NCBI RefSeq assembly: GCF_000147335.1
Contig: NC_014501.1
Location: 5,820,501-5,884,500, forward strand
From: Gloeothece verrucosa PCC 7822
Lineage (GTDB): Bacteria; Cyanobacteriota; Cyanobacteriia; Cyanobacteriales; Microcystaceae
Direction of reading: 5' to 3'
DNA: 64,000 nt
The notes below the pieces were generated by a model that was not told where the DNA came from, made no database searches, and was given only the letters and a program-made list of their open reading frames with translations. Below are positions 45,501 through 52,456 of the stretch, one piece after another; position 1 is the stretch's first letter, and each line of letters starts with the position of its first letter. A program made the position numbers and the translations under genes.

Positions 45501-45707
45501 ATAAACTTCTTGTTTTTCTAAACAGGCTACAGCGTTATTTAACAAGGGTAAAAGGTTAGGATTAACTGGGGGACCGAACGAGTTCCGCACTTGAGGTTGG
45601 GATTTTTTTAAAACCGAGTCAAATTGTCCCGGTTTAGGAGACATAGAGTCTTTTGCCCAATTTTCATAACCCCTTGATAATTGATTAATAAATTTTTGAA
45701 CATCCAT
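42600..45707 (-). CDS. Multidomain protein: two SAM methyltransferase domains plus C-terminal glycosyltransferase
   Basis: A 1035-residue fusion. Residues about 1-240 are a helical/alpha-beta region with no clear family. About 247-400 is a class I methyltransferase ([39 protein letters not shown]). About 487-640 is a second one ([36 protein letters not shown]). About 700-1035 is a GT-B glycosyltransferase-like part ([60 protein letters not shown]). Role: probably assembly and methyl decoration of a surface glycan in one polypeptide. Substrates are unknown. It is transcribed alone. Confidence 0.82.
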   Translation of the reverse strand: MDVQKFINQLSRGYENWAKDSMSPKPGQFDSVLKKSQPQVRNSFGPPVNPNLLPLLNNAVACLEKQEVYCQLGCLGKVSLMGALLNNSTAMAYAVDNCTALEQAEEYLADLNQNIVYFNLEEQVFFCDQDVAEFLVEFRENKIEDKIGVLYYDSYPEYRTVMSSLVLAKPCLSEEALIIVANTQEKPVQQALEDFVLSQPQCQIILPWQLLNHGIPALKNICILSWNIAQQDYSSLSQSLIHSDKKLFLNVGSGPKNPARIPKIFQTDEWQEIRLDSDAAVEPDLIGSMTDLSTVPDQSVDALYSYHNLKALYHHEVPLALSEFRRVIKTEGFAVITLPDIQKVAEYVAQGKIEEPLYTSPAGPITPIDILYGLGAALATGNTSAAHKTAFTPNSLKQKMEAAGFQDVKISEDGFNFWALGYCYEKSRSNLEPKKVNQEKPEKKPPLSYSSLLNFLIATRANLQQKEADYYSRINYDLLIQIPSDAKIIVEVGCGAGSLGQEYKKINPNSQYIGIEINPEAAAIAEPKLDRVIIGNIEDLENNKLDIGEGTVDCLIYGDVLEHLVDPWQVLKQQTKWLKENGQVIASIPNIQHCSILVQLFQGQWKYEDEGLLDRTHLRFFTRKTLEELFNYCGLKVFDCKSRVIRPASQELLQSFQPILNLLKVSSETFSSEINSFQYIPRGIKSSSSLRPVLIHSRVSQTICKFMRVEFPNDFLATIPGVKTLYEQSNDIDPIDFEGSKIFIWQRPLLDYSISLEKIVEIQKKLLKSGYLIIAEIDDDPWAWPEKTAQQFAQFLNTCHVVQVSTETLAEDLRKRFPQVLLFANYLPYLPSPRDFNPENTSTPVKLLFAAQNRANDWEPIMPIINRILETYGEKVMVNVVHDKLFFEALTTEHKQFEPWCTYPRYLQIMRDCDLALLPLESNRFNSMKSDLKFLECAANGVVALASPTVYGKSIINQKTGMIYASLKEFEKQFAQLLAEPKLRSEIATNAYNWVKENRLLSQHYRQRYEKYLQMYDALSELNEELRHRVPELFK

Positions 45708-45792
45708 AAATTTTTTTATTTTTAATCATAGATATAATAGGGGTTGGTCATTAGACGAACCCCCAGGAAATATTATTAAAAGAAGCTAAAAC

Positions 45793-46869
45793 TTAGCGAA
45801 CAGTTCCCGCCAAGTGGTCAACCCGAATGGGTTTGATTAAATACAGCTTCAGACATTGCCAAGCATTGTTAGCGTATAAAGGCAACTTGCGTAATAGTTT
45901 TAGCGGCTGAGGACTATCCGAACTATCAATGGCGCGTAATTTTTCATTATTTTGGATACAGATTTCCAAACGCTGATAAAACTCAGGATTTTCCACATCG
46001 AGCATGACGGGGAAAACTCGCCCGGCGGTTTCATTAGTCTTCTCAATCACATATTTATCATATTCTCGCGCATTTAAGCCAATAGAGGCATAAAAATCGG
46101 CGCGTTGAATATCATTGAGATACATGGTAGCAAACACCGACAACAGGAAGAAGCGACACCACAGTCTAGCACGCCAATCATTTAAGGTGTTAGGTTGGGC
46201 CTTCATAATGGCATCAAAGAAGTCTCCGTGACGGTTTTCATCCTGACACCAATTTTCAAAAAAGCGGAAAATCGGATAAATCCGGTCTTCGGGATGTTGC
46301 TCTAAATGACGGTAAATGGTGATATAACGCCAATAACCAATTTTTTCCGACAAATAGGTGGCATAAAAAATAAACTTAGGCTTAAAGAAAGTATATTTTC
46401 TGCTCTTAGTCAAAAATCCTAAGTCTAAAGAAAGATTAAAATCTGACATCGCCTTATTGAGGAAGCCGGCATGACGCGCTTCATCTCTCGACATCAGGTT
46501 AAAACACTCTGCCAGAACCGGACTTTTATCTTTTAATCGCCGTCCGAGTTCCTTGTAGAGGAGGAAGCCGGAAAACTCGGCTGTGCAAGAACGCTCTAAA
46601 AATTCCACAAACAAGCGGCGAGTTTCCCCGTCGATGTGATGCCAAGATTGATTAAATTCTTCATTGCGAACAAAATGATGACGATTATAGTCAGCCCGAA
46701 ACTCTTCGAGAATCGCTCTTAACTCCTCTTCGTTAGGAGAGATATCCATCTTGGCCATCGCTTCAAAGTCAGTAGTGTAAAAGCGAGGAGTTAAAATAGT
46801 TTCCTTAGCTGGGACTTTAATCCCAGGGCGAAGTTCTTCAAATTCTGCTTTGTTTAGGGTATTGACCAT
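45793..46869 (-). CDS. acsF: Magnesium-protoporphyrin IX monomethyl ester (oxidative) cyclase
   Basis: A 358-residue di-iron protein from ATG 46869; a TTG four codons upstream is unlikely. The family N-terminus [24 protein letters not shown] is present. The di-iron ligands lie in [20 protein letters not shown] and [16 protein letters not shown] (two ExxH motifs) with an upstream Glu in [14 protein letters not shown]. It uses oxygen to form ring E of chlorophyll, converting Mg-protoporphyrin monomethyl ester to protochlorophyllide, whose reduction ChlL/ChlN then catalyse. Membrane-associated. One copy is seen here; cyanobacteria often have a second for low oxygen. Confidence 0.97.
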   Translation of the reverse strand: MVNTLNKAEFEELRPGIKVPAKETILTPRFYTTDFEAMAKMDISPNEEELRAILEEFRADYNRHHFVRNEEFNQSWHHIDGETRRLFVEFLERSCTAEFSGFLLYKELGRRLKDKSPVLAECFNLMSRDEARHAGFLNKAMSDFNLSLDLGFLTKSRKYTFFKPKFIFYATYLSEKIGYWRYITIYRHLEQHPEDRIYPIFRFFENWCQDENRHGDFFDAIMKAQPNTLNDWRARLWCRFFLLSVFATMYLNDIQRADFYASIGLNAREYDKYVIEKTNETAGRVFPVMLDVENPEFYQRLEICIQNNEKLRAIDSSDSPQPLKLLRKLPLYANNAWQCLKLYLIKPIRVDHLAGTVR

Positions 46870-47166
46870 ATTGTTATACAAGTTTTTCCAATAAAACAGG
46901 TAAGACGATTAATTTATAGGACTGCACAGATCCCGAGCAGGAGATTAGGTTTTAGTCTACCAAGCTCTTAGCAATGGTTTACCTAACTGTTTATTAAAAG
47001 TTACAAAACTTGAGAATTATTTTTAATAGGCCATAACATAAACTGCCTTTAATGTCAATGATCACAAACACGTAAAGACCATGAGCCGATAAGGTCGCGG
47101 ATGGGGAAGTTAAATGTTAATCTGACTATTATAAAGGCTTAGATTATCAGCTTAATCTCAAAACTT

Positions 47167-48057
47167 ATGTCCCTTGACAGTAATCGATTTCATATTAAAT
47201 TCTGGGGAGTTAGAGGAAGTATACCTTGCCCGGGTGCTAATACTGTCCGTTATGGGGGTAATACCTCTTGTGTAGAAATGAAAGTGGGTTTACAACGCCT
47301 GATTTTTGATGGAGGTACAGGAATACGTATTTTAGGAGAGTCCCTTCTGTCAAAATTGCCGGTCAATGGTCATATATTTTTCACCCACTCCCACTGGGAC
47401 CATATCCAAGGATTTCCCTTTTTTGTTCCTGCTTTTATTCCGGGGAACCACTTCAAAATTTATGGCATCCCTGCCCCCAACGGCGCGACCGTGCAACAAC
47501 GTCTGCATGATCAAATGTTACACCCGAATTTCCCGGTTCCTCTACAAATTATGCAAGCTCAATTGCAATTTTATGACCTCGAGATCGGAGAATCTATACA
47601 ACTAGAGGATGTGGAAATAGAAACGGCCCGTCTCAATCATCCTGGTGAAGCTATTGGTTATCGGATTAACTGGCGTGGACTATCGGCGGCTTATCTGACT
47701 GATACAGAACATTTTCCCGACAGATTAGATGAAAATGTTCTCAAGTTGGCCCGCAATGCTGATGTGGTCATTATTGATGCGACTTACACTGATGAAGAAT
47801 ACCATAATCCTAAGTCTAGTAAAGTCGGTTGGGGACACTCCACTTGGCAGGAGGCCGTCAAAATCGCTCAGGCGGCCAATGTTAAACAATTAGTTCTGTT
47901 TCATCATGACCCCTCCCATGACGATAATTTCTTGGACCGTATTGGCGAAAAAGCTAGTCTCGCTTTTCCTCATACGATTTTAGCCCGGGAAGGAATGGCT
48001 ATCGAGTTAATTCCTAGCTCCCCAGAAAAAGCCGCCTCCTCAGTGGCTAACCTCTAA
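47167..48057 (+). CDS. Metallo-beta-lactamase fold hydrolase
   Basis: A 296-residue MBL-fold protein. Metal site THSHWDH (His74, His76, Asp78, His79), NHPGEAIGYRI, DTEHF and LVLFHHDPSHDDN supply further ligands. The start KFWGVRGSIPCPGANTVRYGGNTSC is typical of a family related to PhnP/RNase Z-like cyclic phosphodiesterases. Probably a cytoplasmic phosphodiesterase; the substrate is unknown. Divergent from acsF with about 300 bp between the starts, which must contain both promoters. Confidence 0.88.
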   Translation: MSLDSNRFHIKFWGVRGSIPCPGANTVRYGGNTSCVEMKVGLQRLIFDGGTGIRILGESLLSKLPVNGHIFFTHSHWDHIQGFPFFVPAFIPGNHFKIYGIPAPNGATVQQRLHDQMLHPNFPVPLQIMQAQLQFYDLEIGESIQLEDVEIETARLNHPGEAIGYRINWRGLSAAYLTDTEHFPDRLDENVLKLARNADVVIIDATYTDEEYHNPKSSKVGWGHSTWQEAVKIAQAANVKQLVLFHHDPSHDDNFLDRIGEKASLAFPHTILAREGMAIELIPSSPEKAASSVANL

Positions 48058-48186
48058 CCGGGATCGACCAACCTAAATATATTTGCTTTTGGTGGGATTG
48101 ATGCTGTTACAATTGTTTACAGAATGGGGGTTAAACCCGTGTGACAACTTAAACAATTATGACAAAATCGGTCAAAATCGAGCAGC

Positions 48187-49164
48187 GTGTGGTTAGTTAA
48201 ATCATCAAGCGATCTCATTTTAACGCCAACGGCTATTGCCCTCGGCAACTTCGACGGCATTCATCTTGGCCATCAACAAGTGATTAGCTCCATTTGGACA
48301 AAATCGAGTAGTTCCCTAGTCCAAAAATCCCGAGAACAAGATCCCTTGCTCCATAGCACGGTGGTGACGTTTGATCCTCATCCCCGAGAGTTTTTTAGTG
48401 GACAAAAAACCCAATGTCTCACTCCATTACCCGAAAAAGTTAAATTATTAGAACAAATTGGCATCAAGCAACTGGTTTTGTTACCTTTTGATCGAGAACT
48501 AGCCGCTTTAAGTCCTCAACAGTTTGTCGAACAGATTCTTGTGCAAAAACTGCAAGCGGCGCGAATCTGTGTGGGAGAAGATTTTCGCTTTGGTCATCAA
48601 CGCGCAGGAGGTGCCAGCGAGTTAGAGGCACTGGCCTCTCCATTTGGGATTGAAGTCATCATCACCGGCCTACAAACTTGCAACAGTGAAGAATTAAGAA
48701 TTAGTAGTTCTCGTATACGTCAAGCCCTAGCAGATGGTAATATAGAAGCAGCAAAGGGAATGCTAGGACGACCCTACTCTTTAACTGGAACCATTATCAA
48801 AGGACAACAATTAGGCCGAAAAATCGGTTTCCCAACGGCTAATCTAGACTTACCCAGCCATAAACTATTGCCGCGTTATGGGGTCTATTGTGTGCGAGTG
48901 GAAATAGAAGATGACCTGACTCAGGATAACCCGAAAACCTCTTTCAATGGGGTGATGAATATTGGTTATCGTCCCACTGTACAAGGAGAAGGACCTACCG
49001 TTGAAGTTCATTTGCTAGATTGGTCAGGAGACCTTTATGGTAAATCTTTAACCGTTAGCTTAGAACAATTTCTCCGCCCAGAAACCAAATTTCCCTCTTT
49101 AGATGCGCTAAAAGCTCAGATTACAGAAGATTGTCAACTTGCTCGGAAAATTCTTACGGGTTAG
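48187..49164 (+). CDS. ribF: Bifunctional riboflavin kinase/FAD synthetase
   Basis: A 325-residue RibF. The N-terminal nucleotidyltransferase domain has ALGNFDGIHLGHQQV (GxHxGH-type adenylylation motif), TFDPHPREFF and SSSRIRQAL. The C-terminal flavokinase domain has GRPYSLTGTIIKGQQLGRKIGFPTANL and FNGVMNIGYRPTV. It phosphorylates riboflavin to FMN and adenylates it to FAD. Start is GTG 48187. It is followed by the MoxR gene about 100 bp downstream. Confidence 0.96.
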   Translation: MWLVKSSSDLILTPTAIALGNFDGIHLGHQQVISSIWTKSSSSLVQKSREQDPLLHSTVVTFDPHPREFFSGQKTQCLTPLPEKVKLLEQIGIKQLVLLPFDRELAALSPQQFVEQILVQKLQAARICVGEDFRFGHQRAGGASELEALASPFGIEVIITGLQTCNSEELRISSSRIRQALADGNIEAAKGMLGRPYSLTGTIIKGQQLGRKIGFPTANLDLPSHKLLPRYGVYCVRVEIEDDLTQDNPKTSFNGVMNIGYRPTVQGEGPTVEVHLLDWSGDLYGKSLTVSLEQFLRPETKFPSLDALKAQITEDCQLARKILTG

Positions 49165-49262
49165 ATGTAAACTCAAGAGCCAAAATCGGGAAAATTAATA
49201 GCAGTAAAGATGTTGTCTCCAATGTCTCTACTCTCGCCGGCTTGAAAACTAATTTAACCTTT

Positions 49263-50183
49263 ATGAGAGAAAACATCCTCGCCCTTAAAGATAACCTAAG
49301 TCTGAGTATAGTAGGTAAAAGTGAAGCAATTGACCTGGTTTTGGTGGCCCTACTCAGTGGCGGTCATGCGCTTTTAGAAGATGTGCCGGGTGTGGGTAAA
49401 ACCTTACTCGCTAAATCTTTAGCTCGCTCTATTAATGGTCAATTTCAACGCATACAATGCACACCCGACTTATTACCAACCGATGTCACAGGAACCAATA
49501 TTTGGAACCCTAGCACCCGAGAATTTGAATTTTTGCCGGGTCCGGCTTTTACCAATGTCCTGCTGGCGGATGAAATTAACCGCGCCACTCCTCGCACTCA
49601 GTCGGCCTTATTAGAAGTCATGGAAGAAAAACAAATTACGGTGGATGGACAAACCCGCCGAGTCCCTCAACCGTTTTTTGTCATCGCTACCCAAAACCCC
49701 ATTGAGTATCAAGGGACTTTTCCTTTACCCGAAGCGCAGATGGACCGTTTTACCCTCTCCCTCAGTTTAGGGTATCCTTCTGAGCTAGAGGAATTACAGA
49801 TGCTACAAAAACATCTGAGTCACCCAGTTATTGAGGAGTTAGAGCCTTGTATTTCCCTCGAACAGGTGAAGGACTTACAAAAATTGGTCAGTGAGGTGAA
49901 AGTCACCCGAGAGCTACAACAATATATCCTCAATTTGGTGAGAGCAACCCGTGAATATGAAGAGATTTCCTTGGGTATTAGTCCCCGAGGAACCATTATC
50001 TTACAAAAAGCGGCTCAAGCTTTGGCCTTTTTGAGAGATAGAGATTATGTTATTCCTGATGATGTCAAATTTTTGGCACCTCATGTCTTTTCTCATCGTC
50101 TTATTCCGGCAAGTGGGCGTAATGCTCGCACTATCGTTAAGAAAATGTTAGATTCTGTCGCGATAGAAAAAGTCCTGATTTAG
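49263..50183 (+). CDS. MoxR family AAA+ ATPase
   Basis: A 306-residue ATPase from ATG 49263, which gives the family start MRENILALKDNLSLSIVGK. A longer frame from TTG 49131 overlaps ribF and adds unconserved sequence. Walker A DVPGVGKTLLA (40-50), Walker B/sensor LLADEINRATPRTQSALLEVMEE, sensor ATQNPIEYQGTFPLPEAQMDRF and the GISPRGTIILQKAAQA lid are all present. MoxR proteins act as chaperones that activate metal-containing or VWA-domain partner proteins. No VWA or DUF58 gene is adjacent on this side, so the partner is unknown. Confidence 0.9.
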   Translation: MRENILALKDNLSLSIVGKSEAIDLVLVALLSGGHALLEDVPGVGKTLLAKSLARSINGQFQRIQCTPDLLPTDVTGTNIWNPSTREFEFLPGPAFTNVLLADEINRATPRTQSALLEVMEEKQITVDGQTRRVPQPFFVIATQNPIEYQGTFPLPEAQMDRFTLSLSLGYPSELEELQMLQKHLSHPVIEELEPCISLEQVKDLQKLVSEVKVTRELQQYILNLVRATREYEEISLGISPRGTIILQKAAQALAFLRDRDYVIPDDVKFLAPHVFSHRLIPASGRNARTIVKKMLDSVAIEKVLI

Positions 50184-50193
50184 AACAAGACTA

Positions 50194-50793
50194 ATGTTGA
50201 ATTTGCTCGGGTTTCACCGCTCTCTAAAACGCTCTCAATTAACCGGTAACTTAGGAGTTAGAAAAAAAGGTTTATTGCTCTTGTCTTTACTTTTAATGGG
50301 TTTTTGGAGTATGGCTTTAGGGATAGGTATTGCTAGAGCCATTAATCATTCTACTGATACCGGTTCGCCGCTTTCTCTGACCAACCGTGACCCTTCTTTA
50401 TTGGCGAGTTCCATTTTGGAACGTTATAAAACGGCTCAACAATTGTATATTGATACTTGTTCGGGTTGTCATATTCCCATTTCTCCTAGTGTTTTACCTT
50501 CAGAAAGTTGGAAGTCTATTTTAGAAAAACCCGATAGACATTATGGAACTTCTGTGGATATGATTCGCATTACTCAAGTGTTACTTTGGGAATATTTGGC
50601 CACCTTTTCTCGCCCGGTATCAAGAGATGAACCCGTGCCACTATATATCTCTCAATCTCGTTATTTTAAAGCGCTTCATCCTCGGGTAGATTTACCGAAA
50701 CCTTCTACGCTTAAAACTTGTGTGACTTGTCATCCTAGGGCACAACAATACGATTATCAAACCTTGTCTCCTGAGTGGGATAATGCGCCTTAA
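50194..50793 (+). CDS. Diheme cytochrome c-type protein
   Basis: A 199-residue protein with an N-terminal signal anchor (GLLLLSLLLMGFWSMALGIGIA, about 26-48) and two CXXCH heme sites: CSGCH at 89-93 and CVTCH at 176-180, separated by about 85 residues. The second sits close to the C-terminus. This matches the cyanobacterial diheme cytochrome family I recall. It would be exported and anchored at the periplasmic or lumenal face for electron transfer; its partner is unknown. It starts 10 bases after the MoxR gene, so the MoxR ATPase may help its maturation (inference). Confidence 0.88.
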   Translation: MLNLLGFHRSLKRSQLTGNLGVRKKGLLLLSLLLMGFWSMALGIGIARAINHSTDTGSPLSLTNRDPSLLASSILERYKTAQQLYIDTCSGCHIPISPSVLPSESWKSILEKPDRHYGTSVDMIRITQVLLWEYLATFSRPVSRDEPVPLYISQSRYFKALHPRVDLPKPSTLKTCVTCHPRAQQYDYQTLSPEWDNAP

Positions 50794-50827
50794 ACTTCCT
50801 AGTGGGGGTAACCCACCCCCTCAACAG

Positions 50828-51235
50828 CTAACCATTCCCCTCCACGCGACAACCAAACGGATAAGCAGAATGGTAAGTAGCCGCTCGTTTGCCAAACCAA
50901 CTATAACGATTATCTCGTATTTGTTCGTAACTGCGGTCGCCGATCCATTTCATCCCCGGTAAAAGGCGATATGTATCAATAAACAGCTTACCCATCGGTA
51001 ACAGACTGATGATTTCTTCAGCCGCGTCACTTCCCTGCCAACGACGAGTATTATTAGGATCAATTAAAATCATCCCCATATTACAATCAGCCGCACTAAT
51101 GGCAAATTGTTGTAAAGTGGTTTCATCTTGCATGGGAATGTAGTCAAATAACTGTCCTTGATCAAATTGTTCTAAGAGTTGAACAAAGTTGCTACAAAGA
51201 TTACAGTTTCCATCATAAATAACGTGATATTTCAT
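50828..51235 (-). CDS. Thiol-disulfide oxidoreductase DCC family protein (DUF393)
   Basis: A 135-residue thioredoxin-fold protein. The DCC motif YDGNCNLC (Asp8, Cys11, Cys14) is at the N-terminus, followed by FVQLLEQFD and IPMQDET. Later, NTRRWQGSDAAEEIISLLPMGK and SYEQIRDNRYSWFGKRA match the family. The C-terminal part ends in a short tail. Predicted cytosolic redox or membrane-associated function; substrates unknown. Convergent with the cytochrome gene (34 bases between stops). Confidence 0.9.
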   Translation of the reverse strand: MKYHVIYDGNCNLCSNFVQLLEQFDQGQLFDYIPMQDETTLQQFAISAADCNMGMILIDPNNTRRWQGSDAAEEIISLLPMGKLFIDTYRLLPGMKWIGDRSYEQIRDNRYSWFGKRAATYHSAYPFGCRVEGNG

Positions 51236-51244
51236 AAGTTTATT

Positions 51245-51424
51245 TTAACCGAAAAATATTTTAAGATAGTCTGCACCAGAGGAAGCAATTGTGTAGTGTA
51301 ATGACCCTTCTGGACTCATTTTTATAATATCTACTGCTATTAATTCTATCTGGTGGTTGCTTAATATACCCGTTTCAATCAAGTGGTGATATTGGTCAAC
51401 TGTCCATTTAATTAAAGTTTTCAT
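51245..51424 (-). pseudogene. Truncated Uma2 (DUF820) gene
   Basis: A 59-codon frame from ATG 51424 reads KTLIKWTVDQYHHLIETGIL, NHQIELIAVDIIKMSPEGSLHYTI, ADYLKIFFG, then stops. This is the N-terminal third of a Uma2 protein (W-T-V-x-x-Y, ELI...I-x-M-S-P-x-G-x-x-H). The metal-binding and Lys residues normally found downstream are absent. It is a remnant, unlike the full-length paralogues at 1838 and 2813. Confidence 0.7.
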
Positions 51425-51425
51425 C

Positions 51426-51881
51426 TTATTTTTTCTTTCTATCTAAATATCCTTTAAATCCAATTCCACTACCAAAGCCACCACCAAAGATAATAATAAT
51501 TTTTAAGATTTCTTGATATAGGGTTATATCTTTGTTGACTAAAAATACAGTTATAAATACTAAAAAAGCCAAAATGAATACAAAATACCAAAAATTGTAT
51601 TTTCTTTCTTCTTTAGTATCTAAAAAAGCTCTCTCATCATCTTTTTCAGTAATTTCAAGAATTTTAGTAATATGAGATTCAGTAATTTTATTTTGAAGAG
51701 GAGAAAAAGGACTAGAAATACGCTGCATTGAAAGGGTTCCCTGTACAACTCTTTTAATCGGTGCGGGCAGATTTTCTATTTCTGTAGTTATTTCTTCTAA
51801 GTCTGTATCCTCATCATTATTTTCTTGACCCTCGTCTTTTTCTAACTCTTTTTTCTTACCTTCTGATTCTCCCTCTGCCAT
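51426..51881 (-). CDS. Membrane protein of unknown function with acidic N-terminus
   Basis: 151 residues. The first ~45 are highly charged and low-complexity (GESEGKKKELEKDEGQ). A central soluble segment (LPAPIKRVVQGTLSMQRISSPFSPLQNKITESHI) follows, then two transmembrane helices (about 97-113 YFVFILAFLVFITVFLV and 122-140 EILKIIIIFGGGFGSGIGF) and a lysine-rich end. No domain was recognised. It starts 61 bases downstream of the gene at 51942 on the same strand, suggesting co-transcription. Confidence 0.6.
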   Translation of the reverse strand: MAEGESEGKKKELEKDEGQENNDEDTDLEEITTEIENLPAPIKRVVQGTLSMQRISSPFSPLQNKITESHITKILEITEKDDERAFLDTKEERKYNFWYFVFILAFLVFITVFLVNKDITLYQEILKIIIIFGGGFGSGIGFKGYLDRKKK

Positions 51882-51941
51882 AGTATATTCCTTATTGTTT
51901 GAGATGATTACTTTTGCTTCCGATATTTGGTTAAACCAGTT

Positions 51942-52244
51942 TTAATTAACAATAATCTTTTTTAAGAAAAATTTTTCTAGCTTATCTTCTAGCTTATTTT
52001 CTATCAAAGTTTGTATTTTTTGTTCAATTTCATATTCTATAAAATTAGCGCAAGTATATTTGACTAAAGCTTCAAACGTTTTATCGCTAATTTCTTCTCT
52101 AGCTTTTAAATAAGACAAATACGATAATATATCCTTGAGGCTAGTTAAGTTAACATTACTCCAAGTATTATTGTTGTGTTTAATAATACTATCTTGTCTA
52201 TTAATATTTTTTTTATTGTTAAGTAAAACAGAATTATTAGTCAT
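51942..52244 (-). CDS. Small protein of unknown function
   Basis: A 100-residue protein. An asparagine-rich N-terminus (NNSVLLNNKKNINRQD) precedes a helical part, SLKDILSYLSYLKAREEISDKTFEALVKYTCANFIEYEIEQ, with a possible coiled coil ending KLEDKLEKFFLKKII. The motif SDKTFEALVKYTCANFIEYE suggests an oligomerisation helix. No known family was recognised. It precedes the membrane protein at 51426 on the same strand; AT-rich composition suggests accessory DNA. Confidence 0.6.
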   Translation of the reverse strand: MTNNSVLLNNKKNINRQDSIIKHNNNTWSNVNLTSLKDILSYLSYLKAREEISDKTFEALVKYTCANFIEYEIEQKIQTLIENKLEDKLEKFFLKKIIVN

Positions 52245-52420
52245 TGTAAGCCACTAATGTCTGTCCTTATCTTATCCTATAAAATTACTTGTTACTAGAG
52301 TTTATGTAAACTCCGTATATATAGAGTTGAATAGATTTTCAAATACTATAGCTAGTGTTTTTACAGCCTAGTAACATAGTTTTTTTGTACTAATTGGCAT
52401 TAATGATATTTTCCAAAGAT

Positions 52421-52441
52421 GGGTTAGAAAGACTCTAACCC
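52421..52441 (-). terminator. Hairpin after putA
   Basis: GGGTTAGA, 5-nt loop, TCTAACCC: a perfect 8-bp stem starting 15 bases beyond the putA stop on the minus strand. No T-tract follows. Confidence 0.6.
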
Positions 52442-52456
52442 ACCCTAATAAATCAA

